A DNA stretch of 64,000 nt, from NCBI GenBank assembly GCA_027314515.1, contig DAHVAR010000060.1, positions 1-64,000 on the forward strand, given 5' to 3'. Origin of the DNA: Actinomycetota bacterium. Its GTDB lineage: Bacteria > Actinomycetota > Actinomycetes > Streptosporangiales > Streptosporangiaceae. Position numbers and translations under genes: made by a program. Below the pieces are notes generated by a model, which saw only the letters and a list, made by a program, of their open reading frames with translations, was not told the origin of the DNA and did not search any database. Positions 1-8,064 of this stretch are shown in pieces (positions within the stretch are counted from its first letter, which is position 1; every line of letters starts with the position of its first letter).

Positions 1-571
1 CGCCGAATCCGAAGCCCTCCAGCACCTGCGGCGCGTTGGCCCGGTAAAGCAGCACCACGATCGCCGCGCCGAACAGGCCCAGGCCCACCGTGAACATGCC
101 GGCCACGCCGCCGGTGCGGAACGCGATCCGCATAGCGCGGCGCTCGCCGGCCTCACGGGCCGCCGCCGCGACCCGCACGTTGCCCCGCACACACAGCGAC
201 ATGCCGGTGAACCCCGTCAGCGCGGAGAACAGCGCGCCGACGAGGAAGAAGGCGCTGCGGCCCCAGCGCACGCTGTTCCCGTCGGCCGGCAGCACCAGCA
301 GGATCCAGGGAATGATGAAGGCGAAGATGCCCAGCGTCCTGAACTGCCTCCGCAGGTAGGCCGCGGCGCCCTCCTGCACCGCATGGGCTATCTCCTGCAT
401 CTTCTCGGTCCCCTGGCTAGCGGCCAGGACCTCACGCACCAGGAAGCCCGCGACGGCAAGGGCTGCCAGGGCAATGACCGCGACGACCACAACCCAGGTA
501 AGGTTGCCGCCGCTAACACTGACCGGGCCACCCGGTCCACTCGCCGCGAGGGCGAGGTCGTGCTCAGACAT
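1..571 (-). CDS. hppA: Membrane-bound H+-translocating pyrophosphatase, N-terminal part (runs off window)
   Basis: Not in the ORF track because the window cuts its 3' end. Reading the minus strand from the ATG at 571 gives about 190 residues without a stop: MSEHDLALAAS, a membrane segment (WVVVVAVIALAALAVAGFLV), then EKMQEIAHAVQEGAAAYLRR and SALTGFTGMSLCVRGNVRVA. These are hallmark stretches of the vacuolar-type proton pyrophosphatase family, which couples PPi hydrolysis in the cytoplasm to ion pumping across the membrane. The start is supported by an AAGGAG ribosome site just upstream. The catalytic loops and the residue that decides K+ dependence lie outside the window. In Streptomyces, hppA also lies close to the bldG locus, as far as I recall, which fits the next two genes. 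Confidence 0.88.
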   Translation of the reverse strand, partial: MSEHDLALAASGPGGPVSVSGGNLTWVVVVAVIALAALAVAGFLVREVLAASQGTEKMQEIAHAVQEGAAAYLRRQFRTLGIFAFIIPWILLVLPADGNSVRWGRSAFFLVGALFSALTGFTGMSLCVRGNVRVAAAAREAGERRAMRIAFRTGGVAGMFTVGLGLFGAAIVVLLYRANAPQVLEGFGFG

Positions 572-765
572 TCGATCTCCTTGGACGTCTGATAAGCGCC
601 GCTAAGGCAGACGTATAGCCAACAAAGCTCGTCTCAACCTGCTCCGTACGCCCGGAAAGCAGGCGTGGGCGGGAGTCTACAATGCTTGCCCAAGATCCTG
701 AAGCGCCGTAACTTCCTAACATCTTCGTTATCAAAACTTGATGTTAGCGGTGCATCACGGCCGAT

Positions 766-1293
766 TCAGGCGGTCGCGGAGCGGCGCTTCCAGCTCATGG
801 CGACGCTCGTGCCGTCACCGGTGGGCGAAATGTGCACGTCGTCGGCGAGCCCGGTGATGACCGCGAGGCCTACGCTCGCGGGGAGCTGCAGGATCACGCC
901 GTCCGCCCCGGCAGTGGTACCGCCGCCGGCGACAGGAGCCCCGTCGCCGGCCGCGGTACCTCCGTCCCTGGCGGCAGCGCCGCGAGCGGTACCGTGACCG
1001 CCCTGCGGTGCCGCGGCCACGGGAGCTTCGCCGTCCGCGTCCGCTGGGGCCGCGTCGGTCACCACCACCTCGAACCGCTCGCCGTCATCGCACAGCGCTA
1101 CCCGGATCGGCTGCCCTGGGCAGTGCTTGCGGTGCGCCTCGACCGCGCGGGAGCAAGCCTCGCCGACCGCGAGGCGTACTTCGTCAAGGAGCGACTCGTC
1201 AATGCCGCTCCGACGGGCAACCGCGGTGGCGACGAGCCTCGCGGTCCGCACATGCGCGGGGAGCGGCGGGAAGGTGACTTCGACGGTGGCCAT
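766..1293 (-). CDS. RsbW-like anti-sigma factor / serine kinase (HATPase_c_2)
   Basis: 175 aa GHKL-type ATPase-fold protein of the RsbW/SpoIIAB group, expected to bind a sigma factor or phosphorylate an STAS antagonist. The N-box region reads LDEVRLAVGEACSRAVEAH; where classical kinases have Asn after GEAC-T, this one has Arg (CSRAV), so Mg-ATP binding may be altered. Residues about 83-133 are a Gly/Ala-rich low-complexity insert between the two halves of the ATP lid. The C-terminal half (VILQLPASVGLAVITGLADDVHI) keeps the family fold. It lies 12 bp downstream of the BldG-like gene in the same orientation and probably forms an operon with it. Confidence 0.78.
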   Translation of the reverse strand: MATVEVTFPPLPAHVRTARLVATAVARRSGIDESLLDEVRLAVGEACSRAVEAHRKHCPGQPIRVALCDDGERFEVVVTDAAPADADGEAPVAAAPQGGHGTARGAAARDGGTAAGDGAPVAGGGTTAGADGVILQLPASVGLAVITGLADDVHISPTGDGTSVAMSWKRRSATA

Positions 1294-1305
1294 GGGGAGC
1301 GGTGG

Positions 1306-1656
1306 CTACTTCTCGGCCTTCCGGGCGGCGATCGCCTGGTCCACCGATTCGTAGATCCCGAAGACCTTGGTGAGACCGGTGATGCGGAAGATCTTCAGAA
1401 TGCGCTCTTGCGTGCAGACCAGGTCGAGCGACCCGTCGTGGGCGCGGACCCGCTTGAGCCCGCCGACCAGGACCCCGAGGCCCGTGGAGTCGAGGAACTC
1501 GACCTTCTCCATGTTCACTACCAGCTGGTAGTTCTTCTTGTTGACAAGCTCGATGAGCAGTTCGCGAAGGCGCGGTGCGGTGTAGACGTCGATCTCACCC
1601 TCGACGTCGACGACCTCGATACCGTCCTTGTTGTTGTGGCCAAGCTTCAGATCCAC
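1306..1656 (-). CDS. bldG: BldG-like anti-sigma-factor antagonist (STAS domain)
   Basis: STAS-domain anti-anti-sigma factor. The core [38 protein letters not shown] and [16 protein letters not shown] matches BldG/RsbV; the Ser in FLDSTGLG is the usual phosphorylation site. The tracked ORF begins at 1728, but I place the start at the GTG at 1656 (protein VDLKLGH..., 116 aa): GGAGG lies 6 bases upstream of it, and 116 aa fits the family. The extra 24 residues of the longer ORF look unrelated to STAS proteins. It precedes the RsbW-like gene, the expected partner. In Streptomyces BldG is required for aerial growth and antibiotic production; a role here is by homology. Confidence 0.87.
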   Translation of the reverse strand: MDLKLGHNNKDGIEVVDVEGEIDVYTAPRLRELLIELVNKKNYQLVVNMEKVEFLDSTGLGVLVGGLKRVRAHDGSLDLVCTQERILKIFRITGLTKVFGIYESVDQAIAARKAEK

Positions 1657-1797
1657 AAAATCCTCCAGCGCCGTGAAGGCGTCATCTCTTGCGTCGTGGC
1701 GGCCGACCCCTGCTCGGCATTCAACCACGCTCCGGGTACATGTCTATACGAAATCAAAGTGTCCGGCACCCGCCTAGAGGATGTCACACTTTAAACC

Positions 1798-4092
1798 GTG
1801 TCTACGGTCACGCCTGTCTCCGCGCTCTCGGTCTTGAGGGCCGCGCAGCATGCGGGAGAACTCGTGCACCTAGAGCACATACCCGGCCGGGCGGGGCAAA
1901 CCACATCATGGCCGCAATCGATCCATACCGAGGTGGCTGACGCGCTCGCCGCCAGCGGTATCGAAGCCCCGTGGACACACCAGGCGCAGGCCGCGGCGCT
2001 CGCCCGCGCCGGACAGAACGTGATCATCGCCACCAGGGCAGCCTCGGGCAAATCCGCCGGATATCTCGCCGCGGCGCTGTCAGAGATACTCGACGGCGGC
2101 ACGGTGCTGTACATCGCGCCGACCAAGGCGCTCGCCGCCGACCAGTTGCAGGCGGTCCGCGCCCTCGGCGTGCCAGGAGTGCGCGCGACCTGCTACGACG
2201 GCGACTCGACCGCTGCCGACCGGGCCTGGGCACAGGCCCACGCCAACTACCTGCTGACCAACCCTGACATGCTGCACCAAGCGCTGCTGCCGAACCACAC
2301 CCGCTGGCGCGGCTTCTTCAAGCGGCTGCGCGTGGTGATCATCGACGAGTGCCACAACTACCGGGGGGTCTTCGGCTCGCACGTCGCGCAGGTGCTGCGC
2401 AGGCTGCGCCGGGTCGCCGCGCACCACAAGCCGGAAGATGGCCAGGCGGCGCCGGTCTTCGTGCTCGCCTCCGCGACGATCGCCGAGCCCGCCACGGGCG
2501 CCCGGCTGCTGACCGGCCTGGACGTAGTCGCGGTCGCCGAGGACGGCTCGCCCCGCGTGCCGCTCACGTTCGCGCTGTGGGAACCCCCGTTGCTGCACAC
2601 GCCTGGCGTTGTCAGGTCCCGCCGCGCGGCCACCGGGGAGGCGGCGGACCTGCTGGCCGCGCTGGTCAGGTCGGAGGTGCCCGCGCTCGCCTTCATCAGG
2701 TCCCGGCGCGGCGCGGAAACCGTCGCGCTCACCGCGCGCACCGCCCTCGGCAAAGGACAAGGCGACGAGGTCGCGGCATACCGGTCCGGCTACCTGGCGG
2801 ACGACCGCCGCGACCTGGAGGCCGGGCTGCGCAACGGGCGGATCACCGGCATGGCCGCCACCACCGCGCTCGAACTAGGCGTCAACATCCCCGCCCTCGA
2901 CGCGGTGCTCATCGCCGGCTGGCCTGGCACCTGGTCGTCGCTGTGGCAGCAGGCCGGCCGGGCCGGCCGCGCCGGGCGGCCCGCCACCGCGGTGTTCATC
3001 GCCCGCGACGACCCGCTCGACACGTACCTGATCCACCACCCGGACACGCTGCTGCACCATCCGCTCGAGCCGGCCGTGCTCGATCCGGCCAACCCGTACG
3101 TGCTGGCGCCGCACCTGGCCGCGGCCGCCGCCGAGCTCCCGCTGACCGACCCGGACCTTGACCTGTTCGGCCCGGCCGCCGCGACGGCCGTGAACGGCCT
3201 GACCGAGGCGGGCGAGCTCAGGAGGCGGCAGTCCGGCTGGCATCCCGCCCGCAGGGACCACCCCGCCAGGCGGATTAGCCTGCGCGGCGGGGCCGGGCGG
3301 CCGGTGCGGGTGGTGGAGGAGGAGACAGGCCGCCTGGTGGGGACGATGGACGAGCCGTCCGCGCACCGGTTCGTCCACGACGGCGCCGTCTACCTGCACC
3401 AGGGCGAGAGCTACCTGGTGGGCAAGCTGGACCTGGACGACCGGGTGGCGCTGGTGGAGTGCCGCGATCCCGGGTACAGCACCCAGGCGCGCGACATCAC
3501 CGACATCGACGTGATCGCGGAGCACCGTCACGCGCGCTGGGGCGGAGCTGACGTCGTGTTCGGCGAGGTGCGGGTGACACGGCAGGTGGTGGGGTACACA
3601 CGCGTCCGTTCCGAGTCGAAAAGGAGGGAAGCCGAGGTGGCGCTCGAGCTGCCGGAGCGAACCCTTGTCACGGCCGCTGTCTGGTGGACTATCCCGAACG
3701 ACCTCGTGGTTCCCCTCGCAGGCACCCATCTCGGCGGCGCGGCCCACGCCGCCGAGCACGCATCCATCGGCATGCTGCCGCTGCTGGCGGCGTGCGACCG
3801 CTGGGACGTGGGCGGGGTGTCCGCGGACCTGCACCCGAGCACGGGGCGGCTGACTGTCTTTGTCTACGACGGCCACGCCGGCGGAGCCGGGTTCGCCGAG
3901 CGTGGCTTCGCCACCGCGAGTCGCTGGCTGACGGCTACCGCTGATGCCATCGCCAGTTGCGATTGCACGTCCGGCTGCCCGTCGTGCATCCAGTCGCCCA
4001 AGTGCGGCAACGGCAACGAGCCGCTCACCAAGGACGGTGCGATCGCCCTCCTGCAGTGCCTGCTCGCCGGTCAGCCCGGCGATGCTGCCTGA
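1798..4092 (+). CDS. DEAD/DEAH-box helicase, MrfA/YprA type with C-terminal Cys4 (DUF1998) domain
   Basis: 764 aa superfamily 2 helicase. RecA-like domain 1 has Q-like WTHQAQAAA, Walker A ATRAASGKSAGY, and DECH (VIIDECHNYRG); domain 2 ends with motif VI QQAGRAGRAGRP. The C-terminal part contains a four-cysteine cluster CDCTSGCPSCIQSPKC typical of MrfA/YprA proteins, where it binds zinc; that family works in mitomycin-type DNA lesion repair in Bacillus. The start is GTG 1798, chosen because the N-terminus then aligns with family length; no clear ribosome site is visible, so a leaderless message is possible. It diverges from bldG. In mycobacteria the homologue (Rv3649) sits in the same conserved neighbourhood. 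Confidence 0.88.
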   Translation: MSTVTPVSALSVLRAAQHAGELVHLEHIPGRAGQTTSWPQSIHTEVADALAASGIEAPWTHQAQAAALARAGQNVIIATRAASGKSAGYLAAALSEILDGGTVLYIAPTKALAADQLQAVRALGVPGVRATCYDGDSTAADRAWAQAHANYLLTNPDMLHQALLPNHTRWRGFFKRLRVVIIDECHNYRGVFGSHVAQVLRRLRRVAAHHKPEDGQAAPVFVLASATIAEPATGARLLTGLDVVAVAEDGSPRVPLTFALWEPPLLHTPGVVRSRRAATGEAADLLAALVRSEVPALAFIRSRRGAETVALTARTALGKGQGDEVAAYRSGYLADDRRDLEAGLRNGRITGMAATTALELGVNIPALDAVLIAGWPGTWSSLWQQAGRAGRAGRPATAVFIARDDPLDTYLIHHPDTLLHHPLEPAVLDPANPYVLAPHLAAAAAELPLTDPDLDLFGPAAATAVNGLTEAGELRRRQSGWHPARRDHPARRISLRGGAGRPVRVVEEETGRLVGTMDEPSAHRFVHDGAVYLHQGESYLVGKLDLDDRVALVECRDPGYSTQARDITDIDVIAEHRHARWGGADVVFGEVRVTRQVVGYTRVRSESKRREAEVALELPERTLVTAAVWWTIPNDLVVPLAGTHLGGAAHAAEHASIGMLPLLAACDRWDVGGVSADLHPSTGRLTVFVYDGHAGGAGFAERGFATASRWLTATADAIASCDCTSGCPSCIQSPKCGNGNEPLTKDGAIALLQCLLAGQPGDAA

Positions 4093-4171
4093 CAGCCGCA
4101 GGGAAGGTAAGGGCCTGCTGTCATTGCCGCCCCGGCCTGCGCAATTACTGCGCAAAAGTGGCCAGACATGG

Positions 4172-4206
4172 GGCGACCCCCGTCGGGGGGGAGAACGGGG
4201 GTCGCC
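4172..4206 (+). repeat. 12-bp perfect stem-loop
   Basis: GGCGACCCCCGT at 4172-4183 pairs perfectly with ACGGGGGTCGCC at 4195-4206, leaving an 11-base G-rich loop. A second hairpin with a G-rich loop follows at once (CCGGCTC / GAGCCGG, about 4214-4237). There is no T-run, so these are not classical terminators for the helicase gene, though they may end or protect its transcript or begin the structured RNA downstream. Confidence 0.6.
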
Positions 4207-4419
4207 ATACGGTCCGGCTCCGGGGGGGCAGAGCCGGGTCCGTTACCCAAGAAAGCCTAGTTGCAATCGGGGCAAGTTACCAGCGGGTCAGGCCGAAGCG
4301 CAAAGGGTTGCTGTGCCTTCCCCTTATGCTGCCGGACCGCGGGTGCATCCGTCGAGAGTACCGGGACAAACTGCAACTGTTTTCTTGCCGCGGCCAGGGG
4401 CCACCGCCAGGCCGGACGG

Positions 4420-4729
4420 CCGGGTTGCCCGCGGGCATGCAACCGGCTCGATCGATCGAGATAACGAATCCATCACGGCACGGGCTTCCCAAAACGACGG
4501 GGGGCCAGTACAAAGGAATCACGGGCCACTGGCCCGTACACGGAAGCCGGGTACCCACGCGCGACCAGCCGCGGGAGGCGTGCCGTGGCAGGCGAATAGT
4601 GGCGCAAAGAGCGCCGGGAGTACCAGGGCGCTCGCCATCGTCTGCCTACCACGGCAGTGTAAGGGTGCACGCTTGGTAGCCCGGTCTGACGTGTCCGTGC
4701 GACGGCGCCCCTGGCCGGGGGCGCCGTTT
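4420..4729 (+). ncRNA. Candidate structured non-coding RNA (possibly Ms1/6S-like)
   Basis: Seen in sequence: a hairpin CCGGGTTGC/GCAACCGG (4420-4446); an 8-bp stem GGGCCAGT/ACTGGCCC (around 4502-4534); a closing helix CCGGGTACC (4547-4555) with GGTAgCCCGG (4675-4684); and inside it a long rod, TGCCGTGG-CAGGCGA-TGGCG-AGCGCC (4581-4615) pairing with GGCGCT-CGCCA-TCGTCTG-CCACGGCA (4627-4656) with small internal loops. An intrinsic terminator follows at 4702-4729. CACGGCACG (4477-4485) can instead pair with CGTGCCGTG, so an alternative fold is possible. Known: Mycobacterium Ms1/MTS2823 and Streptomyces scr3559 are abundant ~300-nt RNAs near this gene block. Inference: this is the local equivalent. 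The 5' end and promoter were not found, and the sequence was not compared with those RNAs. Confidence 0.5.
4702..4729 (+). terminator. Intrinsic terminator
   Basis: A perfect 10-bp stem ACGGCGCCCC / GGGGCGCCGT with a 6-base loop, followed by TTT. It is the only classical terminator-like hairpin in the gene-free interval, and it lies directly after the rod-shaped structure, so it probably ends the candidate RNA. Confidence 0.65.
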
Positions 4730-4925
4730 GCGGTGCGCGCCGGAATCCGTCCGGCAGCGGGCTGGCCTGCGTGCGGCTGACTTTGCCACTATCGGGGGAG
4801 CCCCGGATAATGCCGCGTCAGCGTTCGCGTGCCGCATGGCTATTGCCAAATATCGGATGCCGGCTCCTGCCGCCATTGGGGATAAGCAAGACTTTGAGTC
4901 GACAGCGTGAAACAGGGAGGTACCC

Positions 4926-5375
4926 ATGGCCGATCCCGCGGTCAGGCGCGCGGCAGCCGGCGTGACTGATCAGTCCATCGGCGATCTAGTCTCCGTGGCG
5001 GCCAGGGACGTCTCGCAACTGGTCAGATACGAGCTCGAACTTGCCAAGCTGGAACTGAAGGCCGACGCCAAGCGCCTCGGGATCGGCGCCGGGCTCGCAG
5101 TGCTCGCGATGTTCGCCGCCTGCCTGGTGCTGATGCTGCTCGCCTTCGCCTTCGCCTTCGGCCTGAACGCACTGCACGTCTGGCTGTGGGCGGCATTCCT
5201 GATCGTCGCTGGCACATGCGTTCTGATCATTGGCATCGCTGCGCTGGTCGGGCTGCGGATGGTGCGCAAGCTCGACGGGATGAGCAAGACCAGGCGCAGC
5301 CTGGCCGACGGCGTGTCGCTGCTACGCCGCGGCAAGTCCCGCAGCTCGGCCAGGGCCTCAGCTAAAGCCAGCTAG
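4926..5375 (+). CDS. Holin-like actinobacterial membrane protein (Phage_holin_3_6 type)
   Basis: 149 aa. Residues about 18-50 form an amphipathic helix (SIGDLVSVAARDVSQLVRYELELAKLELK), followed by two hydrophobic segments (about 58-84 LAVLAMFAACLVLMLLAFAFAFGL, and about 90-115 WLWAAFLIVAGTCVLIIGIAALVGL) and a basic tail. This layout is that of the actinobacterial putative phage-holin superfamily III proteins, which are chromosomal membrane proteins of unknown role rather than phage lysis genes. The ATG has a good GGGAGG ribosome site. The hydrolase starts 2 bp after its stop, so the two are probably translated together. Confidence 0.75.
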   Translation: MADPAVRRAAAGVTDQSIGDLVSVAARDVSQLVRYELELAKLELKADAKRLGIGAGLAVLAMFAACLVLMLLAFAFAFGLNALHVWLWAAFLIVAGTCVLIIGIAALVGLRMVRKLDGMSKTRRSLADGVSLLRRGKSRSSARASAKAS

Positions 5376-5377
5376 CC

Positions 5378-6301
5378 ATGCCCGCGCGCGGCAACGACTC
5401 CATCTACCTGCCCGGCCCATGGACCCACCGGTCAGTGAGCGCCAACGGCACCCGGTTCCATCTTGCCGAAAGCGGCGACGGACCGCTCGTGCTGCTGCTG
5501 CACGGGTTCCCGGAGTTCTGGTGGGCATGGCGGCGCCAGCTCGACTCGCTCAGCCGGGCCGGGTTTCGTGTCGCGGCCCCGGACCTGCGCGGATATGGTG
5601 GCAGCGACAAGCCGCCGCGCGGTTACGACTTGGTGACCGCGGCCTCCGACGCTGCCGGCATGGTCCGCGCGCTCGGCGAGGCGAACGCCGTGGTGGTCGG
5701 GCACGACTGGGGCGGGCTGATCGCCTGGACGATGGCCACTTACCACCCGAAAGTCGTCCGGCGGCTCGCGATCGTCTCCATGCCGCACCCATTGCGATTG
5801 CGCGCCGCCGTGTTGACGGCGCCATTCGCCCAGGCCAAGAGCATGAGCTACGCTCTCGGCTTCCAGCTGCCCATGCTGCCCGAGCGGCGGCTGCTCAAGG
5901 ACGGGGCCAGCCGGGTCGGGCGGCTGCTCTCCGCCTGGTCAGGGCCGGGGTGGCCAGATCGGGAAACGGAGCGGCGGTATGCGGATGCGATGTGCGTGCC
6001 GTCCGTTGCCCACTCTGCCCTCGAGTACCACAGGTGGTACCTGCGGTCCAGGTTCCGGCCGGACGGGATCGCCTATACCCGCATGATGCGATCGCCGATC
6101 CAGGTCCCCACGCTGCACCTGCACGGGGCGCTCGACCCGTGCGTGCTGCCAGGTGCTGCCCGCGGTTCCGGCGTCTATGTCGAGGCGCCGTACCGGTGGC
6201 GGCTGCTGGACGGGATCGGCCACTTCCCGCATGAGGAGGCGGCCGACCGGTTCGACTTCGAGCTGCGTTCGTGGCTGGCTGACCCTGAGCCCGAACGCTA
6301 G
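5378..6301 (+). CDS. Alpha/beta hydrolase, EphE-like epoxide hydrolase family
   Basis: 307 aa. The HGFPEFWWAWRRQ oxyanion-hole motif, DLRGYGGSDKP, and a nucleophile elbow GHDWGG with Asp in place of Ser are the signature of epoxide hydrolases and haloalkane dehalogenases; the catalytic His lies in GIGHFPHEE. A cap domain of about 80 residues lies between. The gene stands between the holin-like protein and, after a DUF309 gene, MarP, as does ephE (Rv3670) in M. tuberculosis. The natural substrate is unknown; a role in detoxifying epoxides is a family guess. Confidence 0.82.
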   Translation: MPARGNDSIYLPGPWTHRSVSANGTRFHLAESGDGPLVLLLHGFPEFWWAWRRQLDSLSRAGFRVAAPDLRGYGGSDKPPRGYDLVTAASDAAGMVRALGEANAVVVGHDWGGLIAWTMATYHPKVVRRLAIVSMPHPLRLRAAVLTAPFAQAKSMSYALGFQLPMLPERRLLKDGASRVGRLLSAWSGPGWPDRETERRYADAMCVPSVAHSALEYHRWYLRSRFRPDGIAYTRMMRSPIQVPTLHLHGALDPCVLPGAARGSGVYVEAPYRWRLLDGIGHFPHEEAADRFDFELRSWLADPEPER

Positions 6302-6304
6302 CTC

Positions 6305-6805
6305 ATGCCAGCCAGCCGAGACCGCGATGCCGTCGGCCGGGCGCGGAATGCCCGGCCACGCGACGCGCTGGGTCGCCCGCTGGCAAGGGACGCAGTCGGC
6401 CAGCCGCCCGCCGACGACCGGCCCAGGCCGCCGCTGGAAGTACTGGCGACCGCCCAGAAACTGATTGACGCCGACCGCCCGTTCCACGCGCATGAGGTGC
6501 TCGAGGCAGCCTGGAAGGCCGCTCCGCCGGCCGAACGCGATCTCTGGCAGGGCCTGGCCCAGATCGCGGTCGGCCTGACGCACGCGCTGCGCGGCAATGC
6601 CCGCGGTGCCGCCAGCCTGCTGCGGCGGGGCGCCGACCGGCTGGCGGGCTACCCCGCCGTCGGCCCGCACGGCGTCGACGTAGCCGGGCTGCGGCTGAGC
6701 TGCGCCGAACTTGCCGCGCAGATCGAACGGTCCGGCGCGGGGCAGCTAGACGCCGGCGGCCTGCGCGTCAGGCTGCGGATGCCGGGCGAAGCAGCCCGGA
6801 CCTAG
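6305..6805 (+). CDS. DUF309 domain-containing protein
   Basis: 166 aa. The core KLIDADRPFHAHEVLEAAW ... RDLWQGLAQIAVGLTHALRGNARGAASLLRRGADRLAGY is the DUF309 helical fold, with its conserved His/Glu pair (HAHEVLE) and WQGLxQ motif; members resemble small metal-binding helical bundles of unknown role. The first ~45 residues (basic, Arg/Pro-rich) are not conserved, and a later start is possible. It begins 3 bp after the hydrolase stop, and its own stop overlaps that of marP on the opposite strand (shared CTAG). Confidence 0.78.
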   Translation: MPASRDRDAVGRARNARPRDALGRPLARDAVGQPPADDRPRPPLEVLATAQKLIDADRPFHAHEVLEAAWKAAPPAERDLWQGLAQIAVGLTHALRGNARGAASLLRRGADRLAGYPAVGPHGVDVAGLRLSCAELAAQIERSGAGQLDAGGLRVRLRMPGEAART

Positions 6806-8007
6806 CCGTCCTGGCAGCCCTGCGTGGATACGGCCGCGTAGTCCTGACTGCCGGCCAGGACATCGCTGCGCACCTCGAGCGAGGTGAGGGCGTACCCGAT
6901 ATCGGAATAGTCGGTGGAGGCAGCGAACACCACGCCGTACACCTGCCCGTCGCGGGCGAGCAGCGGCCCGCCCGAATTACCCGGCCGGATCTTCGCCTTG
7001 ATCGGGTAGATCTGCCGGGTGACATTCTGAGTCGAGTAGATGTTCGGACCCGAGGCCATGATGCTGAGCCCGATCCTGGCCGGGACCTTGGTGAGCGGCT
7101 CATTCTCCGGATAGCCGACCACGGCGGCGCTGGTACCGTTCGAGGCGGGTCCGGCCAGCTTCAGCGGCGGCGCGGACAGGCCAGGGACATAGAGCACGGC
7201 CAGGTCGCGCTGCGGGTCATAGAGCACCACGCGGGCCGGCAGCTCCTGGCCGCCGCCGGGCGGGTAGACGTTCAGGTTCGCGTTGACTCCGGCGACGACG
7301 TGGGCATTGGTCAGGACGTGCTGCCGGGCGATCACGAAGCCGGAGCCTTCGATTTTCTGTGAGCACTCGCGCGCGACGCCCGTGATCTTGACGATGCTCT
7401 GCTCATCCCTGGCCACCCCCGGTGCTCGCAGCACCGCAGGGTTTCCGGCAGCGAGGCTCAGGCTATCCTCGGCCCCGATGGCGCTGAAGACCTGGGAATA
7501 CAGCCCGTTCGACAACAGGCTCCGCAAGCCAGGAAAGACCGGCAGGTACAGCGCGGAGCGCGGCATCACGGCGTCGACGGTACGCAGCAGCGCCGAGTTG
7601 CCAACCTGCCGGGAGATGGCCGGGAACTGGGTATTCACCAGGAACGAGCCGATCAGCCAGGCGACGATCAGGACGGCGGCGATATTCACGACGGCCCCGC
7701 CGAGCGAGTCGATAACGGTCGCCGGACGGCCGCTCAGCCGCGACCGGATCGCGACGCCGAGCCCCGATGCGATCAGCATGCCGATGACGGCCACCGCGAA
7801 TACGACCAGGATCGCCACGAATGCCTGCCATTGCTGGCTCTTGGCGACCGCACGGGAGATTCCGGGCGCGATGAACGCCCCGCCTGCGACGCCCAGCACG
7901 AAGCCGGCCAGCGACAGCACGCCGATGATGAAGCCCTGCCGGTACCCGGCCACGGCGAACGCAGCGATCAGCGCGAGCAGGATGAGGTCGAGCAGGTCAC
8001 CGGGCAC
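6802..8007 (-). CDS. marP: MarP family serine protease (CvpA-like membrane domain + trypsin-like domain)
   Basis: 401 aa. Four membrane helices in the first ~125 residues (e.g. LLDLILLALIAAFAVAGY, AFVAILVVFAVAVIGMLIASGLG) form the CvpA-like domain. The extracytoplasmic trypsin-like domain carries a complete catalytic triad: His in LTNAHVVAG, Asp in PQRDLAVL and Ser in RPGNSGGPLL. Two cysteines outside the active site (REC, TQGC) may form the regulatory disulfide known in M. tuberculosis MarP (Rv3671c), which is needed for acid and oxidative stress resistance. The start is GTG (MPGDLLDLILL). The gene is convergent with DUF309, with minimal overlap. Confidence 0.9.
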   Translation of the reverse strand: MPGDLLDLILLALIAAFAVAGYRQGFIIGVLSLAGFVLGVAGGAFIAPGISRAVAKSQQWQAFVAILVVFAVAVIGMLIASGLGVAIRSRLSGRPATVIDSLGGAVVNIAAVLIVAWLIGSFLVNTQFPAISRQVGNSALLRTVDAVMPRSALYLPVFPGLRSLLSNGLYSQVFSAIGAEDSLSLAAGNPAVLRAPGVARDEQSIVKITGVARECSQKIEGSGFVIARQHVLTNAHVVAGVNANLNVYPPGGGQELPARVVLYDPQRDLAVLYVPGLSAPPLKLAGPASNGTSAAVVGYPENEPLTKVPARIGLSIMASGPNIYSTQNVTRQIYPIKAKIRPGNSGGPLLARDGQVYGVVFAASTDYSDIGYALTSLEVRSDVLAGSQDYAAVSTQGCQDG

Positions 8008-8064
8008 CTCAACAACTTATAGCGCGGCCTGCCCCGGTGCGGCATGTGTAACCCGCCCGAGACG

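Larger units (their letters stand above)
4093..4925. other. Gene-free interval of ~830 bp with strong RNA hairpins
   Basis: No credible protein gene: the track ORFs here have no ribosome sites and overlap one another in all frames. Instead the stretch contains several stable inverted repeats (4172-4206, 4211-4240, 4420-4446, 4502-4534, 4581-4656) and an intrinsic terminator at 4702-4729. The last ~190 bp (4730-4925) lead into the holin-like gene and end with a GGGAGG ribosome site. Confidence 0.7.

Noticed and set aside
2875-4155. 426-aa minus-strand ORF opposite the helicase
   Set aside because: Antisense shadow of conserved helicase motifs.
4093-4925. RNase P RNA or tmRNA in the gene-free interval
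   Set aside because: The diagnostic GAGGAAAGTC box of RNase P and the tRNA-like ends and tag frame of tmRNA were looked for and not seen.
4926-5375. Phage holin as sign of a prophage
   Set aside because: The family is chromosomal in Actinobacteria, the neighbours are core genes, and no phage genes are near.
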